Shown here: positions 48,742 through 57,732 of the stretch, piece after piece
Numbering within the stretch: the stretch's first letter is position 1
Layout of the letters: every line of letters starts with the position of its first letter
From: Butyrivibrio sp. AE3004
Lineage (GTDB): Bacteria; Bacillota; Clostridia; Lachnospirales; Lachnospiraceae
DNA: 64,000 nucleotides
Reading direction: 5' to 3'
NCBI RefSeq assembly: GCF_000703165.1
Contig: NZ_JNLQ01000002.1
Span: forward strand, 248,001 to 312,000
Notes under the pieces: generated by a model
What the model was told of the DNA's origin: nothing
The model's database searches: none
What the model saw: only the letters and a program-made list of their open reading frames with translations
Position numbers and translations under genes: made by a program

Positions 48742-49728
48742 ATGAATAAAGAACAACTGCACAGATACATATCTGAGAGTACAGGGAATGAGAGCAATAT
48801 ATGTCAGATTTATGTCGTCAAAGATGGTGAGGTGGCACTTGATGATTGCTTTCATGGATTCAAGACTTTGGATGCGATGAATGTCAATTCAGTGACTAAA
48901 GGCATTGTAGCATTACTGGCAGGGATTGCGTTGGACAAAGGGGCTATCAAAAGCGTAGATCAAAAGGTGATGGATTTCTTTCCTGATTACACTGTAAAAC
49001 GTGGGGAGAAAACTATCTATGACGTTACAATCAGGCATCTGCTTACTATGACGGCTCCTTATAAAGGGAAGTCAGAACCATGGAAGAAGGTGTGCACTTC
49101 CAAGGACTTTACGCTTGCGATTCTTGATTATCTTGGTGGTCGGAGCGGAATCACCGGAGAATTCAGGTACGCAACTCTTGGTGTTCAGATCCTTGCCGGG
49201 ATAGTCGAGAGAGCAACGGGCGAAAAATGCATTGATTTCGCTAACAAAAACTTGTTTGAACCACTGGAACTTCCAAAGCGCATACCCCATGGAGACAGCT
49301 CTAAAGAGGATCAATTTGACTTCTTTATGAACAAAAATCCAAGGAAATATGAGTGGTACTCTGACCCTCAGGGCAGCGTAACTGCAGGGTGGGGATTATG
49401 TATGTCTGCGAGAGACATGGCTGTAATCGGCGCGATGGTACTAGACGGTGGTTTGCATGATGGAAAAAGAGTGATCTCAGAAGAATACCTGAATGATATG
49501 CTTGCACCGCATCTCAAGCTGGGCGAAAAATTTGGCTTCATGAGCTATGGGTATTTATGGTACAAGCCCAATGATGATAGAGATGTATTTGCTGCGATTG
49601 GAGACAGCGGAAATATTATTTATATAAACAAAGAGCAAAATGTATCTGTTGGAATAACCGGTACATTTAAGGTGAGGATTTTTGATCGTGTGGAATTCAT
49701 TGAGAATAAAGTCTTGCCGGTTATTTAA
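48742..49728 (+). CDS. Serine hydrolase, class C beta-lactamase family
   Basis: 328 residues from ATG 48742 (GAGGAGGCTTTTGACT). SxxK motif in NVNSVTKGIVALLAG (residues 56-59), YxN-like EFRYATLGVQILAG, and a C-terminal glycine turn FAAIGDSGNIIY in the KTG position. No signal peptide, so cytosolic. Relatives include esterases and DD-peptidase-like proteins, so resistance is not implied. TTG 48736 is an alternative start. Confidence 0.8.
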   Translation: MNKEQLHRYISESTGNESNICQIYVVKDGEVALDDCFHGFKTLDAMNVNSVTKGIVALLAGIALDKGAIKSVDQKVMDFFPDYTVKRGEKTIYDVTIRHLLTMTAPYKGKSEPWKKVCTSKDFTLAILDYLGGRSGITGEFRYATLGVQILAGIVERATGEKCIDFANKNLFEPLELPKRIPHGDSSKEDQFDFFMNKNPRKYEWYSDPQGSVTAGWGLCMSARDMAVIGAMVLDGGLHDGKRVISEEYLNDMLAPHLKLGEKFGFMSYGYLWYKPNDDRDVFAAIGDSGNIIYINKEQNVSVGITGTFKVRIFDRVEFIENKVLPVI

Positions 49729-49782
49729 TACGCGGTATAGGTCTAAGTTCTATTCCAGTAAAATACACGAGAAGGAGTCATA

Positions 49783-50170
49783 ATGAAGCGAGAATTAGGA
49801 ATAGCAAGATGTGGATTGGCTTGTTGCTTGTGCTCTGAGAATGTCGCATGCAAGGGCTGCAAACTTGACGGCTTCAAAGAATTATCTTGGTGCAAAGATG
49901 CTGATTTTTGCGAAAACAGAAGATGTGGAATATCAAAGGGTATTCCTGGATGCTGGAAATGTGATGAATCTGATTGCAGAAAAGGCTTATTTGCAGAAAA
50001 GATAAAACCCCGAGCATTTAACGAATATATTCGCCGCTTCGGCATGGAAGCATTGCTCGATCGCCTGGAAATCAATGAAAAGGCAGGGGTAGTTTACCAT
50101 AGGGAAGGGATAATCGGCGATTATGACGATTTCAACGATATTGAAGAATTGATACAGTTCATAAAGAATG
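49783..50170 (+). CDS. DUF3795 protein with a recombined C-terminus
   Basis: The ORF runs to 50250 but the family part ends near 50170. Cys clusters: CGLACCLCSENVACKGC, then WCKDADFCENRRCGI and PGCWKCDESDCRKG. The helix FNEYIRRFGMEALLDRLE and a normal end DFNDIEELIQFIK follow. After that some 27 residues (NGIFIKRKKMPDN and on) derive from a wrong-frame reading of an ATPase gene. Probably still functional, since the core is whole. ATG after GAAGGAGTCATA. Confidence 0.7.
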
Positions 50171-50849
50171 GTATCTTTATAAAACGGAAGAAGATGCCAG
50201 ACAATATGTTAATGGTATCTATAGGACCACTATTGCAAAGGACATCGTAAGAAAATTCAAGATAGAAAACGAAGATCTCTTGATAATGATTGGAAACTAT
50301 CTTATGGATAACGTTGGCAATCAGACTTCGATAAGAAATGTGGCATCCAAACTAACCTCTGGCACCTACAAAACGAATGATAAGACGGTAGGGGCATACA
50401 TGAATTACTTTTGCAGATCGTTCCTTTTTTATCCAATCCAGCGTTATGACATAAAGGGGAAAAGATATTTAGAATCAGATAAGAAGTACTACCTGTCTGA
50501 TTTGGCTTTCCGCTTTTCTGAGATAGGAACAAAAAATGCTGATTATGGACACCTCTATGAGAACATAGTTGCAATTGAACTTCTCAGACGGGGATATGAA
50601 GTATATGTAGGCAAATTACATGAAAAAGAAGTGGATTTTGTCACAATCAAAGAAGGCGAAAAGGTCTACATACAGGTATCTGATGATATATCCAGAGAGG
50701 ATACTTTTAAGCGGGAGGTTTCATCGCTTTTAGGTATTAAGGATGCTTATCCAAAGCTGCTGATAGCCAGGACAAAACATGAGGAAAGTCAGCATGAAGG
50801 AATAAGGATTATCGATATCGCCAGATGGCTTTCTGATTCGCAAAAATAA
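50171..50849 (+). pseudogene. DUF4143-type AAA ATPase, C-terminal half
   Basis: From about 50171 a frame reads WYLYKTEEDARQYVNGIYRT, TIAKDIVRKFKIENEDLLI and on into the open ORF from 50280, ending ARWLSDSQK. This is the DUF4143 second half of AAA_14 ATPases, with the nuclease-like EVDFVTIKEGEKVYIQVS near the end. The P-loop half is absent, replaced by the DUF3795 gene. An internal start at 50280 or 50286 is possible. Non-functional as an ATPase. Confidence 0.65.
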
Positions 50850-51170
50850 TATTTTTTTAAATTTGCGAAATGAACCCAAAATGCTGATAACCGTTTATAT
50901 TCTATTTTTAAGAGAGCGTATTACTCCGTTACGTTCCGTAGAATGACATGTGTAAGTAACAGGTACAGCTTATCCGGCTAACCTGACCTCAGGGTTTCAA
51001 ACAATTATTCTGGTGATATGTGTATTACAGAAGATGAACTTGTTTATGCTAATGGAAGAAACAACGCAGCTTCAAGAGAAAAGAGATGAAAAACTTTGAG
51101 GAGTTTATGAAGGATAGAGATGATGAACAAGAAAAATGAAAAATAATGAGATAGTGAGCATATTAGAAAT
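50850..51170. other. Intergenic stretch with short remnants
   Basis: No complete gene. A frame near 51018-51089 reads GDMCITEDELVYANGRNNAA then SREKR, resembling the opening of DUF5680 proteins (compare 61511). Otherwise nothing is supported. Confidence 0.3.
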
Positions 51171-51254
51171 GTCAGAAAAAAGGCTGTTTTACAGTATAAT
51201 TTACTGTTAAATGGCTTTTTTTCTGCTATAGTAAAACTATGTTTTTGATGGAGG
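51171..51254 (+). promoter_or_regulatory. Terminator-promoter module, copy 1
   Basis: GTCAGAAAAAAG, then a hairpin (core ACAGTA...TACTGT flanked by GCTG/GGC) ending in seven Ts. The extended -10 TGCTATAGT (51226) follows, then ATGTTTTTGATGGAGG. Nearly identical to 57203-57286. Confidence 0.65.
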
Positions 51255-51259
51255 AAGCT

Positions 51260-51682
51260 GTGAGAATGATTTTTTTTAAGGAAGGACCGGATGGGCCTAC
51301 AGTAGCTTTTATGGCAACAAAGACAACGGTAAATAGCGGAGCAGTATGGGGAGTCGTGATATTTTCAATAGTTGCTCTTTTCATGGTGATCATAGGTATT
51401 TGTCAATTTATGAAAAAAGATGGACCTGTTGGGTTTTATAATCTGACCGCGCCTCCAAATAAAGATGAGATTACAGACATCATCAAGTGGAATAGGAAGC
51501 ATGGAATGATCTGGATTGTGTATGGCATATGTATAGAACTGGGTTTTTGGCTGGGATGGGCTATGCCAACTGAATTGCTGGAAATGCTAGTCATGATAGG
51601 CTGTGTTGTATTACCATTACCCTTTATGGATCTGCGGCATAAAGGTCTGGTAAAGATGTATTGTAGAGAAAAGAGTATGTAA
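51260..51682 (+). CDS. Small membrane protein
   Basis: About 140 residues. Start GTG 51260 is five bases after GGAGG; ATG 51266 is the alternative. Three membrane helices (VVIFSIVALFMVIIGICQFM, IWIVYGICIELGFWLGWAM, LVMIGCVVLPLPFMDL) with a long inner loop containing PPNKDEITDIIKWNRKHG. No motif to assign a function. Expression driven by the module just upstream. Confidence 0.65.
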   Translation: MRMIFFKEGPDGPTVAFMATKTTVNSGAVWGVVIFSIVALFMVIIGICQFMKKDGPVGFYNLTAPPNKDEITDIIKWNRKHGMIWIVYGICIELGFWLGWAMPTELLEMLVMIGCVVLPLPFMDLRHKGLVKMYCREKSM

Positions 51683-51693
51683 GGGGGATCGTA

Positions 51694-52590
51694 GTGAAGA
51701 TTGCTGTAATTGGGAGTATCAACATGGACCAGACTGTGCTGGCTGAGCGGATTCCGCTTAAAGGAGAAACGGTAAAAGGATCTGATTTACAGTATATTCC
51801 AGGCGGTAAAGGCGCTAACCAGGCTGTGGCTATGGCGAGACTTGGTGCCGAGGTCACAATGTTTGGCTGTGTAGGAAATGATGAGAATGGCCGCCATCTT
51901 ATCAAAAATTTGGAAACTAATAATGTAAAAACGGACAATATAAAAATCGTAGATGGTGAGCCCACAGGAATTGCAATAATTACTTTAGGAGAAGATGATA
52001 ATACTATAGTTGTTGTTGCAGGAGCTAATCATTGTACTGATATATCTTATATCGAATCCATAAAGAATGAGTTGTTTAAACATGACATGGTTGTGTTTCA
52101 GCATGAAATACCGCTTGATGCAGTTCATTATGCTATTGAGATATGTCATGAAAAGGGGATTCCTATTGTGCTTAATCCGGCACCGGCTGCCGATGTACCC
52201 AAAGAAATTGTCGAAAAAGTTACATATATAACACCAAATGAACATGAAGCATACCTGATATTTGGGGAAGGTATGTCTGAAGAAGAAATCCTTAAAAGAT
52301 ATCCGGAGAAATTAATAATCACAAAAGGGAGCAAGGGTGTTAGTACTTGTCTTAAGAGCGGAGAAATACTAAGTATTCCCTGTATCAAAAGCAGTATTGT
52401 TGACACAACCGGAGCGGGAGATACATTTAATGGTGCGTTTGCAGTAAAAATATGTGGTGGAGATAAAATGAAGGAGGCACTGATTTATGCTAATACAGCG
52501 GCAGGTTTATCTGTCGAGAAGATGGGGGCTCAAGGTGGTATGCCTACATCAGAAGAAGTGGAGCTGAGGATAGGTAACATATTGTTGTAA
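51694..52590 (+). CDS. rbsK: Ribokinase
   Basis: 298 residues, GTG start after AAGGGGGATCGTA. PfkB signatures: IPGGKGANQAVAMARLGAEV (motif 1) and VDTTGAGDTFNGAFAV (anion hole and catalytic Asp). N-terminal GSINMDQTVLAERIPLKGET and GCVGNDENG fit RbsK. It phosphorylates D-ribose at O5. No rbs transport genes are near, so it stands alone. Confidence 0.88.
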   Translation: MKIAVIGSINMDQTVLAERIPLKGETVKGSDLQYIPGGKGANQAVAMARLGAEVTMFGCVGNDENGRHLIKNLETNNVKTDNIKIVDGEPTGIAIITLGEDDNTIVVVAGANHCTDISYIESIKNELFKHDMVVFQHEIPLDAVHYAIEICHEKGIPIVLNPAPAADVPKEIVEKVTYITPNEHEAYLIFGEGMSEEEILKRYPEKLIITKGSKGVSTCLKSGEILSIPCIKSSIVDTTGAGDTFNGAFAVKICGGDKMKEALIYANTAAGLSVEKMGAQGGMPTSEEVELRIGNILL

Positions 52591-52594
52591 TAAT

Positions 52595-52873
52595 ATGGAA
52601 ACCATGGGCACGTGGAGTTTTCTATATGTGAAGAGCGGTACTCAGAGTAAGGGCATAGGACAGAAAATCTGGAATGCTATTGAGACGGGGCATCCTGAGG
52701 TTACGCATTGGGAGACCTGCACGCCATACTTTGATACAAGAAATCTGCATTTTTATATAAACTGCCTAGGATTTGCGGCAGTGGAATTTTATAATCCAAA
52801 ACATAAGGATCCTAACGCTACGGAAGGAGATGATGGTTCAGTTTTTTTCTTTAGGTTTGAGAAGAGAATTTAA
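52595..52873 (+). pseudogene. GNAT C-terminal half
   Basis: 92 codons: GTWSFLYVKSGTQSKGIGQK contains the acetyl-CoA loop (Q-S-K-G-I-G), followed by HWETCTPYFDTRNLHFYINC (motif B). The N-terminal strands and acceptor helix are missing, and the ATG follows the ribokinase stop by only four bases without a ribosome site. Probably a fragment. Confidence 0.6.
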
Positions 52874-52883
52874 GGAGGTTGCC

Positions 52884-52970
52884 ATGATTAAGATTTACGG
52901 AATGCCTACATGCCCATATTGTGATTATGTGCATGAGCAGATAAAAGGCAGAGAATATGGCATCAAATAA
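52884..52970 (+). pseudogene. Glutaredoxin-like N-terminal fragment
   Basis: ATG after AAGGAGGTTGCC, an excellent ribosome site. Encodes MIKIYGMPTCPYCDYVHEQI and stops at 28 residues. The CPYC redox motif is intact, but the cis-Pro and later strands are lost at the junction with the TfoX-like gene, whose ATG (52957) overlaps it by 14 bp. Confidence 0.65.
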
Positions 52971-53274
52971 AGAGTATTTGGATTTCATACTGGAACAGCT
53001 TTCTGGACTCGATGATATTACTTATCGGGCAATGATGGGAGAATACATTTTATATTATCGTGGCAAGGTGGTTGGCGGTATTTACGATGACCGTTTTCTG
53101 GTAAAGCCGACAAAATCCGCTGTGGCAATGATGCCTGATGCTGATCTGGAAATTCCCTATGAAGGTGCAAAAGAGATGATTTTGGTTGATGATGTTGAAA
53201 ACAGGGAGTTTCTTCGGAATCTGCTTGAGCAAATGTATGAAGAATTGCCTGAACCAAAGAGGAAAAAGAAATGA
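52957..53274 (+). CDS. TfoX N-terminal domain protein
   Basis: 105 residues: EYLDFILEQLSGLDDITYRA, MMGEYILYYRGKVVGGIYDD and FLVKPTKSAVAMMP match the single-domain TfoX_N family (PF04993). The domain alone is common in Firmicutes and not shown to control competence there. It overlaps the GNAT downstream by four bases (ATGA), indicating coupled translation. Confidence 0.8.
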   Translation: MASNKEYLDFILEQLSGLDDITYRAMMGEYILYYRGKVVGGIYDDRFLVKPTKSAVAMMPDADLEIPYEGAKEMILVDDVENREFLRNLLEQMYEELPEPKRKKK

Positions 53275-53723
53275 TCAGGGCTGCAAAAGAGAAAGATTTT
53301 GATTCTGTCAAAAACATAACACAAACAACTATAAGGTCAGTTTATCCCAAGTACTATCCAAGCGGAGCGGTACAGTTCTTCAGTGACCACCATTCCGATG
53401 ACAGAATCAGAGCGGATATAGTTGCCGGAATAGTATTTCAGATTGAAGTAGATGGAAATGCAATTGGAACAGTAACAGTGGCAGATAATGAGATAAACAG
53501 GCTATTTGTTCTTCCGGATTATCAACATAAGGGGTATGGTAGAGAACTTATGAAATTTGCTGAAGAAATGATAAGCAAAGAGCATGAGAATATTATTCTT
53601 GATGCATCACTACCAGCTAAACAAATATATCTCAAACGTGGTTATGTAGCCACAAAATACAACATGATTAAAACAGAAAACGGGGATTATCTATGCTTTG
53701 ATGTTATGGAGAAACAGCTGTGA
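53271..53723 (+). CDS. GNAT family N-acetyltransferase
   Basis: 150 residues. Short acceptor part (ITQTTIRSVYPKYYPSGAVQ), motif A EINRLFVLPDYQHKGYGREL, motif B LDASLPAKQIYLKRGYVATK. Overlaps the TfoX-like gene, so the pair is likely an operon. Confidence 0.82.
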   Translation: MIRAAKEKDFDSVKNITQTTIRSVYPKYYPSGAVQFFSDHHSDDRIRADIVAGIVFQIEVDGNAIGTVTVADNEINRLFVLPDYQHKGYGRELMKFAEEMISKEHENIILDASLPAKQIYLKRGYVATKYNMIKTENGDYLCFDVMEKQL

Positions 53724-53741
53724 TGGATATAAGATCAAGTA

Positions 53742-54059
53742 TTGCTGACACAAGATTGTAGCAGATATGGTCTCATTATTGTAGATAGCTTTGACAGTTC
53801 AATACGCTTTCTTAAAAAGAAGGATACGGCATATGGATACGAGGAAGTACTGAGGAAGCATGATAAGATTGTAATAGAAAGCTACGATCTGCTGGAAACA
53901 GATACAGAATTATATCTTACTGAACAAGTAAACAATATCAAGTTTGAGAAGAATTACAGTTTAAAGCTCTTTCCGCTGGGGAGAGGAGCGTTATATAAGT
54001 GCAGAACGGGCCTGAATAAGTGTATTCAGGCCTGTTTTGTTTTGGGAATGATACAATAA
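53742..54059 (+). pseudogene. Unidentified C-terminal fragment running through a terminator
   Basis: TTG-started frame of 105 codons. The first 85 read like a beta-rich C-terminal region (YGLIIVDSFDSSIRFLKKKD, then YLTEQVNNIKFEKNYSLKLF). The last 20 codons translate a terminator hairpin, so a nearer stop has been lost or the frame is shifted. I do not recognise the family. Confidence 0.35.
54009..54040 (+). terminator. Terminator
   Basis: GGCCTGAATA/TATTCAGGCC, 10 bp perfect with a four-base loop, then TGTTTTG. Confidence 0.85.
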
Positions 54060-54089
54060 ATTCAGATATATAGTAAGGGAAACTAAAAT

Positions 54090-54587
54090 ATGAATAAACG
54101 AATCAGGCAATATATAGGAATCATAGCTGCAATATTGACGTACTATGTGGTTCATGAGGGTGCTCATTTTATCTGTGCTGTTATACTAGGAGTATTTAAG
54201 CAAATCAACTTTATGGGGGTAGGTGTACAGATAGATGTTTACCGCGAAAAGATGACAGATAATGAACTTGGCATTTTCTGCCTGGTAGGCGCTGTAGCTA
54301 CTTTGCTTGTGGGATATGTTTTAGTGTTTTTCGCAAGGAGAATTTGCGAATCAAAAAGCAAACTGATACGTGCTACTTCCTACTATATGACAATAGCTCT
54401 TTTGTTCCTTGATCCTTTGTACCTAAGCTTAATATGTGGCTTTGTAGGAGGCGGAGACATGAATGGGATTAAACTTATGTGTCCTGAAGCCATGGTGCGA
54501 GTGATATTCGGCATAGTATTTGGTATTAATGGACTTGTTTTCTGGAAAAAAGTTCTGCCAAATTATAAAATGTCTTTTAAGGAATAG
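54090..54587 (+). CDS. Membrane protein with HEGAH zinc motif
   Basis: 165 residues, four membrane helices. The first ends YYVVHEGAHFICAVILGV, an H-E-x-x-H as in site-2-type (M50) proteases and the DUF3267 protein at 24136. A later Asp (LFLDPLYLSLI) could be the third ligand. Small for an M50 protease, so the call is by motif. ATG after AAGGGAAACTAAAAT. Confidence 0.65.
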   Translation: MNKRIRQYIGIIAAILTYYVVHEGAHFICAVILGVFKQINFMGVGVQIDVYREKMTDNELGIFCLVGAVATLLVGYVLVFFARRICESKSKLIRATSYYMTIALLFLDPLYLSLICGFVGGGDMNGIKLMCPEAMVRVIFGIVFGINGLVFWKKVLPNYKMSFKE

Positions 54588-54609
54588 TGTTTGTAGAAGG
54601 AGTATTCTG

Positions 54610-55359
54610 ATGATGGTTACAAAGAAGGAATTAAAAGAATCTCTTTTAGCTCTTGGAGTTACGAAGGGAATGACTTTGGAAGTGCATTCATCGCTCAGTA
54701 GTTTTGGTGAACTTGAGGACGGCGCAGAAACTGTGATAGACACATTAAAGGATATAGTTACAGAAGAGGGCAGTATTTTTATGCCTGCACTTCGTCTTAG
54801 CAAAGAGCTTCCTCTTTCAGATGATGACAGGAAGCTGGGAATTACTGTTAAGATAAAGGTGCTTCCGGCCGATGCAGACAGAACTGCAATGGGAATCGTA
54901 GCAGACACATTCAGAAAACTCCCTGATACCTACACAGGTCAAGATACCATAAGTACTTCAGGCTGGGGAAAGCATGGAAAAGAAGCGGTGACAAGCGGAC
55001 TTGATTATCCGATCCACAATGGAGGTAAGGCTCTTTTACTTGGGGTCGATATTTATAAACTTACCGCAATGCATTATGTGGAAGGTATCACACCTGAGGA
55101 TATAAACAAACAGTTTGAGCCAAGTGAAGAGATTAACCGAAAATACCCTCCGGAAGAGTGGTTTATGGAAGCCGGACATCCTCCTGTAAAGGCATGGTAC
55201 AAGATTCAGGATATGGCCTATGAAAAAGGACTCATAAAAGAAATGTCAATAGGCAAGTGTAAGGTAATGTTTTTCGATATCTGGTCAGTAGTTTCTTTGT
55301 ATGAAAATGAGTTAAAACGTGATCCCTATGGGCTATGGGGGATGAGACCTGGATTGTAA
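54610..55359 (+). CDS. AAC(3)-family aminoglycoside N-acetyltransferase-like
   Basis: 249 residues from ATG 54610 (AAGGAGTATTCTG). Antibiotic_NAT signatures: VTKGMTLEVHSSLSSFG near the start, EEGSIFMPAL, then LLLGVDIYKLTAMHYVEGIT. AAC(3) enzymes acetylate the 3-amino group of 2-deoxystreptamine drugs; chromosomal homologues do not always confer resistance. Complete. Confidence 0.85.
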   Translation: MMVTKKELKESLLALGVTKGMTLEVHSSLSSFGELEDGAETVIDTLKDIVTEEGSIFMPALRLSKELPLSDDDRKLGITVKIKVLPADADRTAMGIVADTFRKLPDTYTGQDTISTSGWGKHGKEAVTSGLDYPIHNGGKALLLGVDIYKLTAMHYVEGITPEDINKQFEPSEEINRKYPPEEWFMEAGHPPVKAWYKIQDMAYEKGLIKEMSIGKCKVMFFDIWSVVSLYENELKRDPYGLWGMRPGL

Positions 55360-55413
55360 TTCAGACAGTTAACTATTTCAGATTTGCCTTCTTTGCTTTG
55401 ATTATACAAGCAA

Positions 55414-55794
55414 TTGGATGAAGACGATAAGCAGTGCGCTTTTGACCAAAGCGAAAGGGTCTGGAAGGAAATAGAAGAGAATCCCAATATTCAATATTTT
55501 GGTGCAATTGATAACGGTAAAGTTGTTTCTACCTGCTATGCCGTTTACATTCCGAATCTTACTCGTGGAAATAGAGGCATTTGCTTCATCGAAAATGTGG
55601 TCACAGATAAAGAGTATAGAAACCGTGGACTGGCTTCAAAAGTCATAGATATGGCGATTGCCTTTGCGAAGGATCAGCACTGCTATAAAGCTATACTTCA
55701 GAGCGGAATAGCCCGTACCGGAGCACATCAGTTTTACGAAAATAAAGGCTTTAACGGAGCATCAAAAAAGGCTTTTGATATGCGACTGGAATAG
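55414..55794 (+). CDS. GNAT acetyltransferase, probably N-terminally truncated
   Basis: 126 residues from a TTG with no ribosome site. Motif A FIENVVTDKEYRNRGLASKV, motif B GIARTGAHQFYENKGFNGAS, C-terminal strand intact. The first 40 residues of a normal GNAT are missing, so it may be a 5'-deleted gene. The acetyl-CoA site is complete. Confidence 0.6.
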   Translation: MDEDDKQCAFDQSERVWKEIEENPNIQYFGAIDNGKVVSTCYAVYIPNLTRGNRGICFIENVVTDKEYRNRGLASKVIDMAIAFAKDQHCYKAILQSGIARTGAHQFYENKGFNGASKKAFDMRLE

Positions 55795-55863
55795 CACTAC
55801 ATTTTGGAAACAAATTGTTTGCAAGAGCATTAATTAGAATAGAACTGATTAAGGGAGAGAAAC

Positions 55864-56034
55864 ATGAAACGGGGAATAAAAAAGATTTTGAAAGTGACAG
55901 GTATTGTTATTGTCACGTTTATAGCTGGTGTTTTATTAGCACATTTCATTGGTAGAATAATCAATAACCGAACACCTGAAAGTGGTATAAATGAATCGAT
56001 GTATGTAGATATAAACGGCACGGAAAATTTGTAG
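55864..56034 (+). pseudogene. Alpha/beta hydrolase, N-terminal fragment
   Basis: ATG after AAGGGAGAGAAAC. One membrane helix (VTGIVIVTFIAGVLLAHFIG), then RTPESGINESMYVDINGTEN and a stop at 56 residues. This is the anchor and first strand of membrane-bound alpha/beta hydrolases such as the one at 26270. The catalytic part is absent. Confidence 0.5.
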
Positions 56035-56095
56035 ATAATAATGACAATAATGATTAGGCCTGTATCAATGATATGGGCCTTCAATTTTGAATATG

Positions 56096-56235
56096 GTTAG
56101 CAGAAACTAACAACTGGTGGTATCATGTAATTGAATCAGATTATCGTTTGTGGGAGGGAAGCAGGAAACATGGTTTGGTGTTTGCATTGATACCGGCAGC
56201 TCTTGTGGGATTATTCGTAAGTATGATGAGTTAAT
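56096..56235 (+). pseudogene. Membrane protein C-terminal remnant
   Basis: A start-less frame reads TNNWWYHVIESDYRLWEG, then one membrane helix VFALIPAALVGLFVSMMS. Too short to name. Confidence 0.25.
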
Positions 56236-56313
56236 AAAAAAATACTGAGGGCTTGAAGCAGCAAAGAAGTTTAGGCTGCATCTTGTGACCAGAAAATCGT
56301 GATAGGGGGAAAT

Positions 56314-56796
56314 ATGATTCTTGTATTAGAATGCCTGGTTGTATGTTTTATATTGTTTTTGCCTTGTGTTATTGCAATCGCAAATGGAGCAGAGCAGGGT
56401 GTGTTCCTGTATGAAAAGGATGTTCAGGAACGTGTGGTTCAGATGGGACTTATCACAAAGGATAAGATAAATAGGAACGGCAAGGTCTTCAGGATTACGT
56501 TGTTGCCAATGGTTGGCTTTGTCCTCTGGGCTGTTTATGGTATTAATGGAGCCAGGGGATTTGTGCAGCCATTTCTTCAGATATACGCCATGGCTATGGC
56601 TGAAGGACTTTTCGGCAGATTCTTTATTGACTGGTATTGGGTAGAACATACCAAGGCCTGGACGATTCCCGGAACTGAAGATCTCAAGCCATATATTCCA
56701 AAGAAGAAAAAGATTTTGAAGTGGATGATCACGATTGTGGGCAATCCGATTATTGCAGCTGCGTTGGCAGAGATAATGTTGATATTCATTAAATGA
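56314..56796 (+). CDS. Membrane protein of unknown family
   Basis: 160 residues from ATG 56314 (ATAGGGGGAAAT). Four membrane helices (LVVCFILFLPCVIAIANGAE, LLPMVGFVLWAVYG, FLQIYAMAMAEGLF, IIAAALAEIMLIFI). The loop AEGLFGRFFIDWYWVEHTKA resembles an enzyme-like core, and WTIPGTEDLKPYIPKKKK is a characteristic string. It is close to uncharacterised Clostridial membrane proteins. Confidence 0.65.
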   Translation: MILVLECLVVCFILFLPCVIAIANGAEQGVFLYEKDVQERVVQMGLITKDKINRNGKVFRITLLPMVGFVLWAVYGINGARGFVQPFLQIYAMAMAEGLFGRFFIDWYWVEHTKAWTIPGTEDLKPYIPKKKKILKWMITIVGNPIIAAALAEIMLIFIK

Positions 56797-56817
56797 TGTT
56801 TACCAAATGTATACTAA

Positions 56818-57187
56818 ATGTACCGAAATATTAGCGGATCATTACTTGAAGGCCCCAAATCGATATGTTATTGTTATAATGCGCCAAGAAATGAACGACA
56901 CGGAAGTCCTTCATTTCCTGGCTTTTCTTTTGCAAAAGAATTCATGATAGGCTGGAGTGCGGAAAAGAACAGGCTGTTCTATGAAAAAAGTGCGAATGCA
57001 AAAATAATTCCGAATTCATTTCCAGGGGTATATAAAAACAGCATATAATGATTATAAAACGTTAATACTATCATTAGAAAGTGTAGTATTGCAGTATGAT
57101 TTGGCTGAAGGAGAAGTATATACATTTGCCAAAAATAAAATTGAACGAATGAAATTAAAGGCTACAGAGAAGATAAGCGATTTATGA
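56818..57187 (+). pseudogene. Hypothetical protein with homopolymer frameshift
   Basis: The first frame (MYRNISGSLLEGPKSICYCY to NSFPGVYKNSI) stops at 57048. The neighbouring frame continues AYNDYKTLILSLESVVLQYD, then EVYTFAKNKIERMKLKATEK and a stop at 57187. Removing one A from the A5 run at about 57029 joins them into some 122 residues with helical end. No family recognised. No good ribosome site, so the 5' end may also be lost. Confidence 0.4.
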
Positions 57188-57202
57188 AAATGGGGTCAAT
57201 AT

Positions 57203-57286
57203 GTCAGAAAAAGAGCCGTTTAACAGTACAATTTACTGTTAAATGGCTCTTTTTCTGTTATAGTAGAAATATGTTTTTTGTTGGAG
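57203..57286 (+). promoter_or_regulatory. Terminator-promoter module, copy 2
   Basis: GTCAGAAAAAGAGCC, then stem TTTAACAGTA/TACTGTTAAA and GGCTCT closing the hairpin before five Ts. The extended -10 TGTTATAGT (57257) follows, then ATGTTTTTTGTTGGAGG. Over 84 bp it matches copy 1 almost base for base. Confidence 0.7.
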
Positions 57287-57293
57287 GACGCTT

Positions 57294-57635
57294 ATGGTAT
57301 TTGGGGAAATATCTATAAAGGATAAGCTTGGCAGGATTGTAGTACTTAGAAATGCAAGACCGGAAGACTCTGCAGATCTTATAAAGTATCTGAAGACAAC
57401 AAGTGCCGAGACTCCTTATCTAATCAGAGAACCCGATGAAATCACAATTACAGAGGAAAAAGAGAAGCAGTTCATCCAAGCTAAGATAGATGCTGAAAGA
57501 GAACTGATGCTTGTTGCGTTTATTGATGGAAAGCATATCGGAAACTGTTCTCTTATGAGTATTGCACCATACAAGAGATACAGTCACAGATTTGTTATCC
57601 ATAATAAAGGGAAAATAGATTCTCTTGATGATTAA
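57294..57635 (+). pseudogene. GNAT N-terminal two-thirds
   Basis: ATG after GGAGGACGCTT. Encodes the acceptor part of a RimL/PhnO-like GNAT (IVVLRNARPEDSADLIKYLK, FIDGKHIGNCSLMSIAPYKR). It ends at 113 residues just before motif A, replaced by a short wrong tail. No acetyl-CoA site, so not active. Confidence 0.65.
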
Positions 57636-57663
57636 GAGCTGAGAGCAACTATAGGGGGCTAAG

Positions 57664-57732
57664 ATGATACTTGTTATAGGAGCTACGGGATTTGTTGGAG
57701 ATGAAAAAGTTAAGGAGAAAAATTGGATATGA
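57664..57732 (+). pseudogene. NAD(P)-binding (SDR) N-terminal shard
   Basis: ATG after TAGGGGGCTAAG. MILVIGATGFVG is the dinucleotide-binding start (G-x-x-G-x-x-G) of NmrA/epimerase-like proteins. It stops after 22 codons and runs into the NUDIX gene. Confidence 0.55.

Noticed and set aside
50925..50955. Third copy of the double-hairpin repeat on the minus strand
   Set aside because: The reverse complement contains GGAAC and ACGGAG strings, but neither the inner GGG-loop stem nor the outer stem is present.
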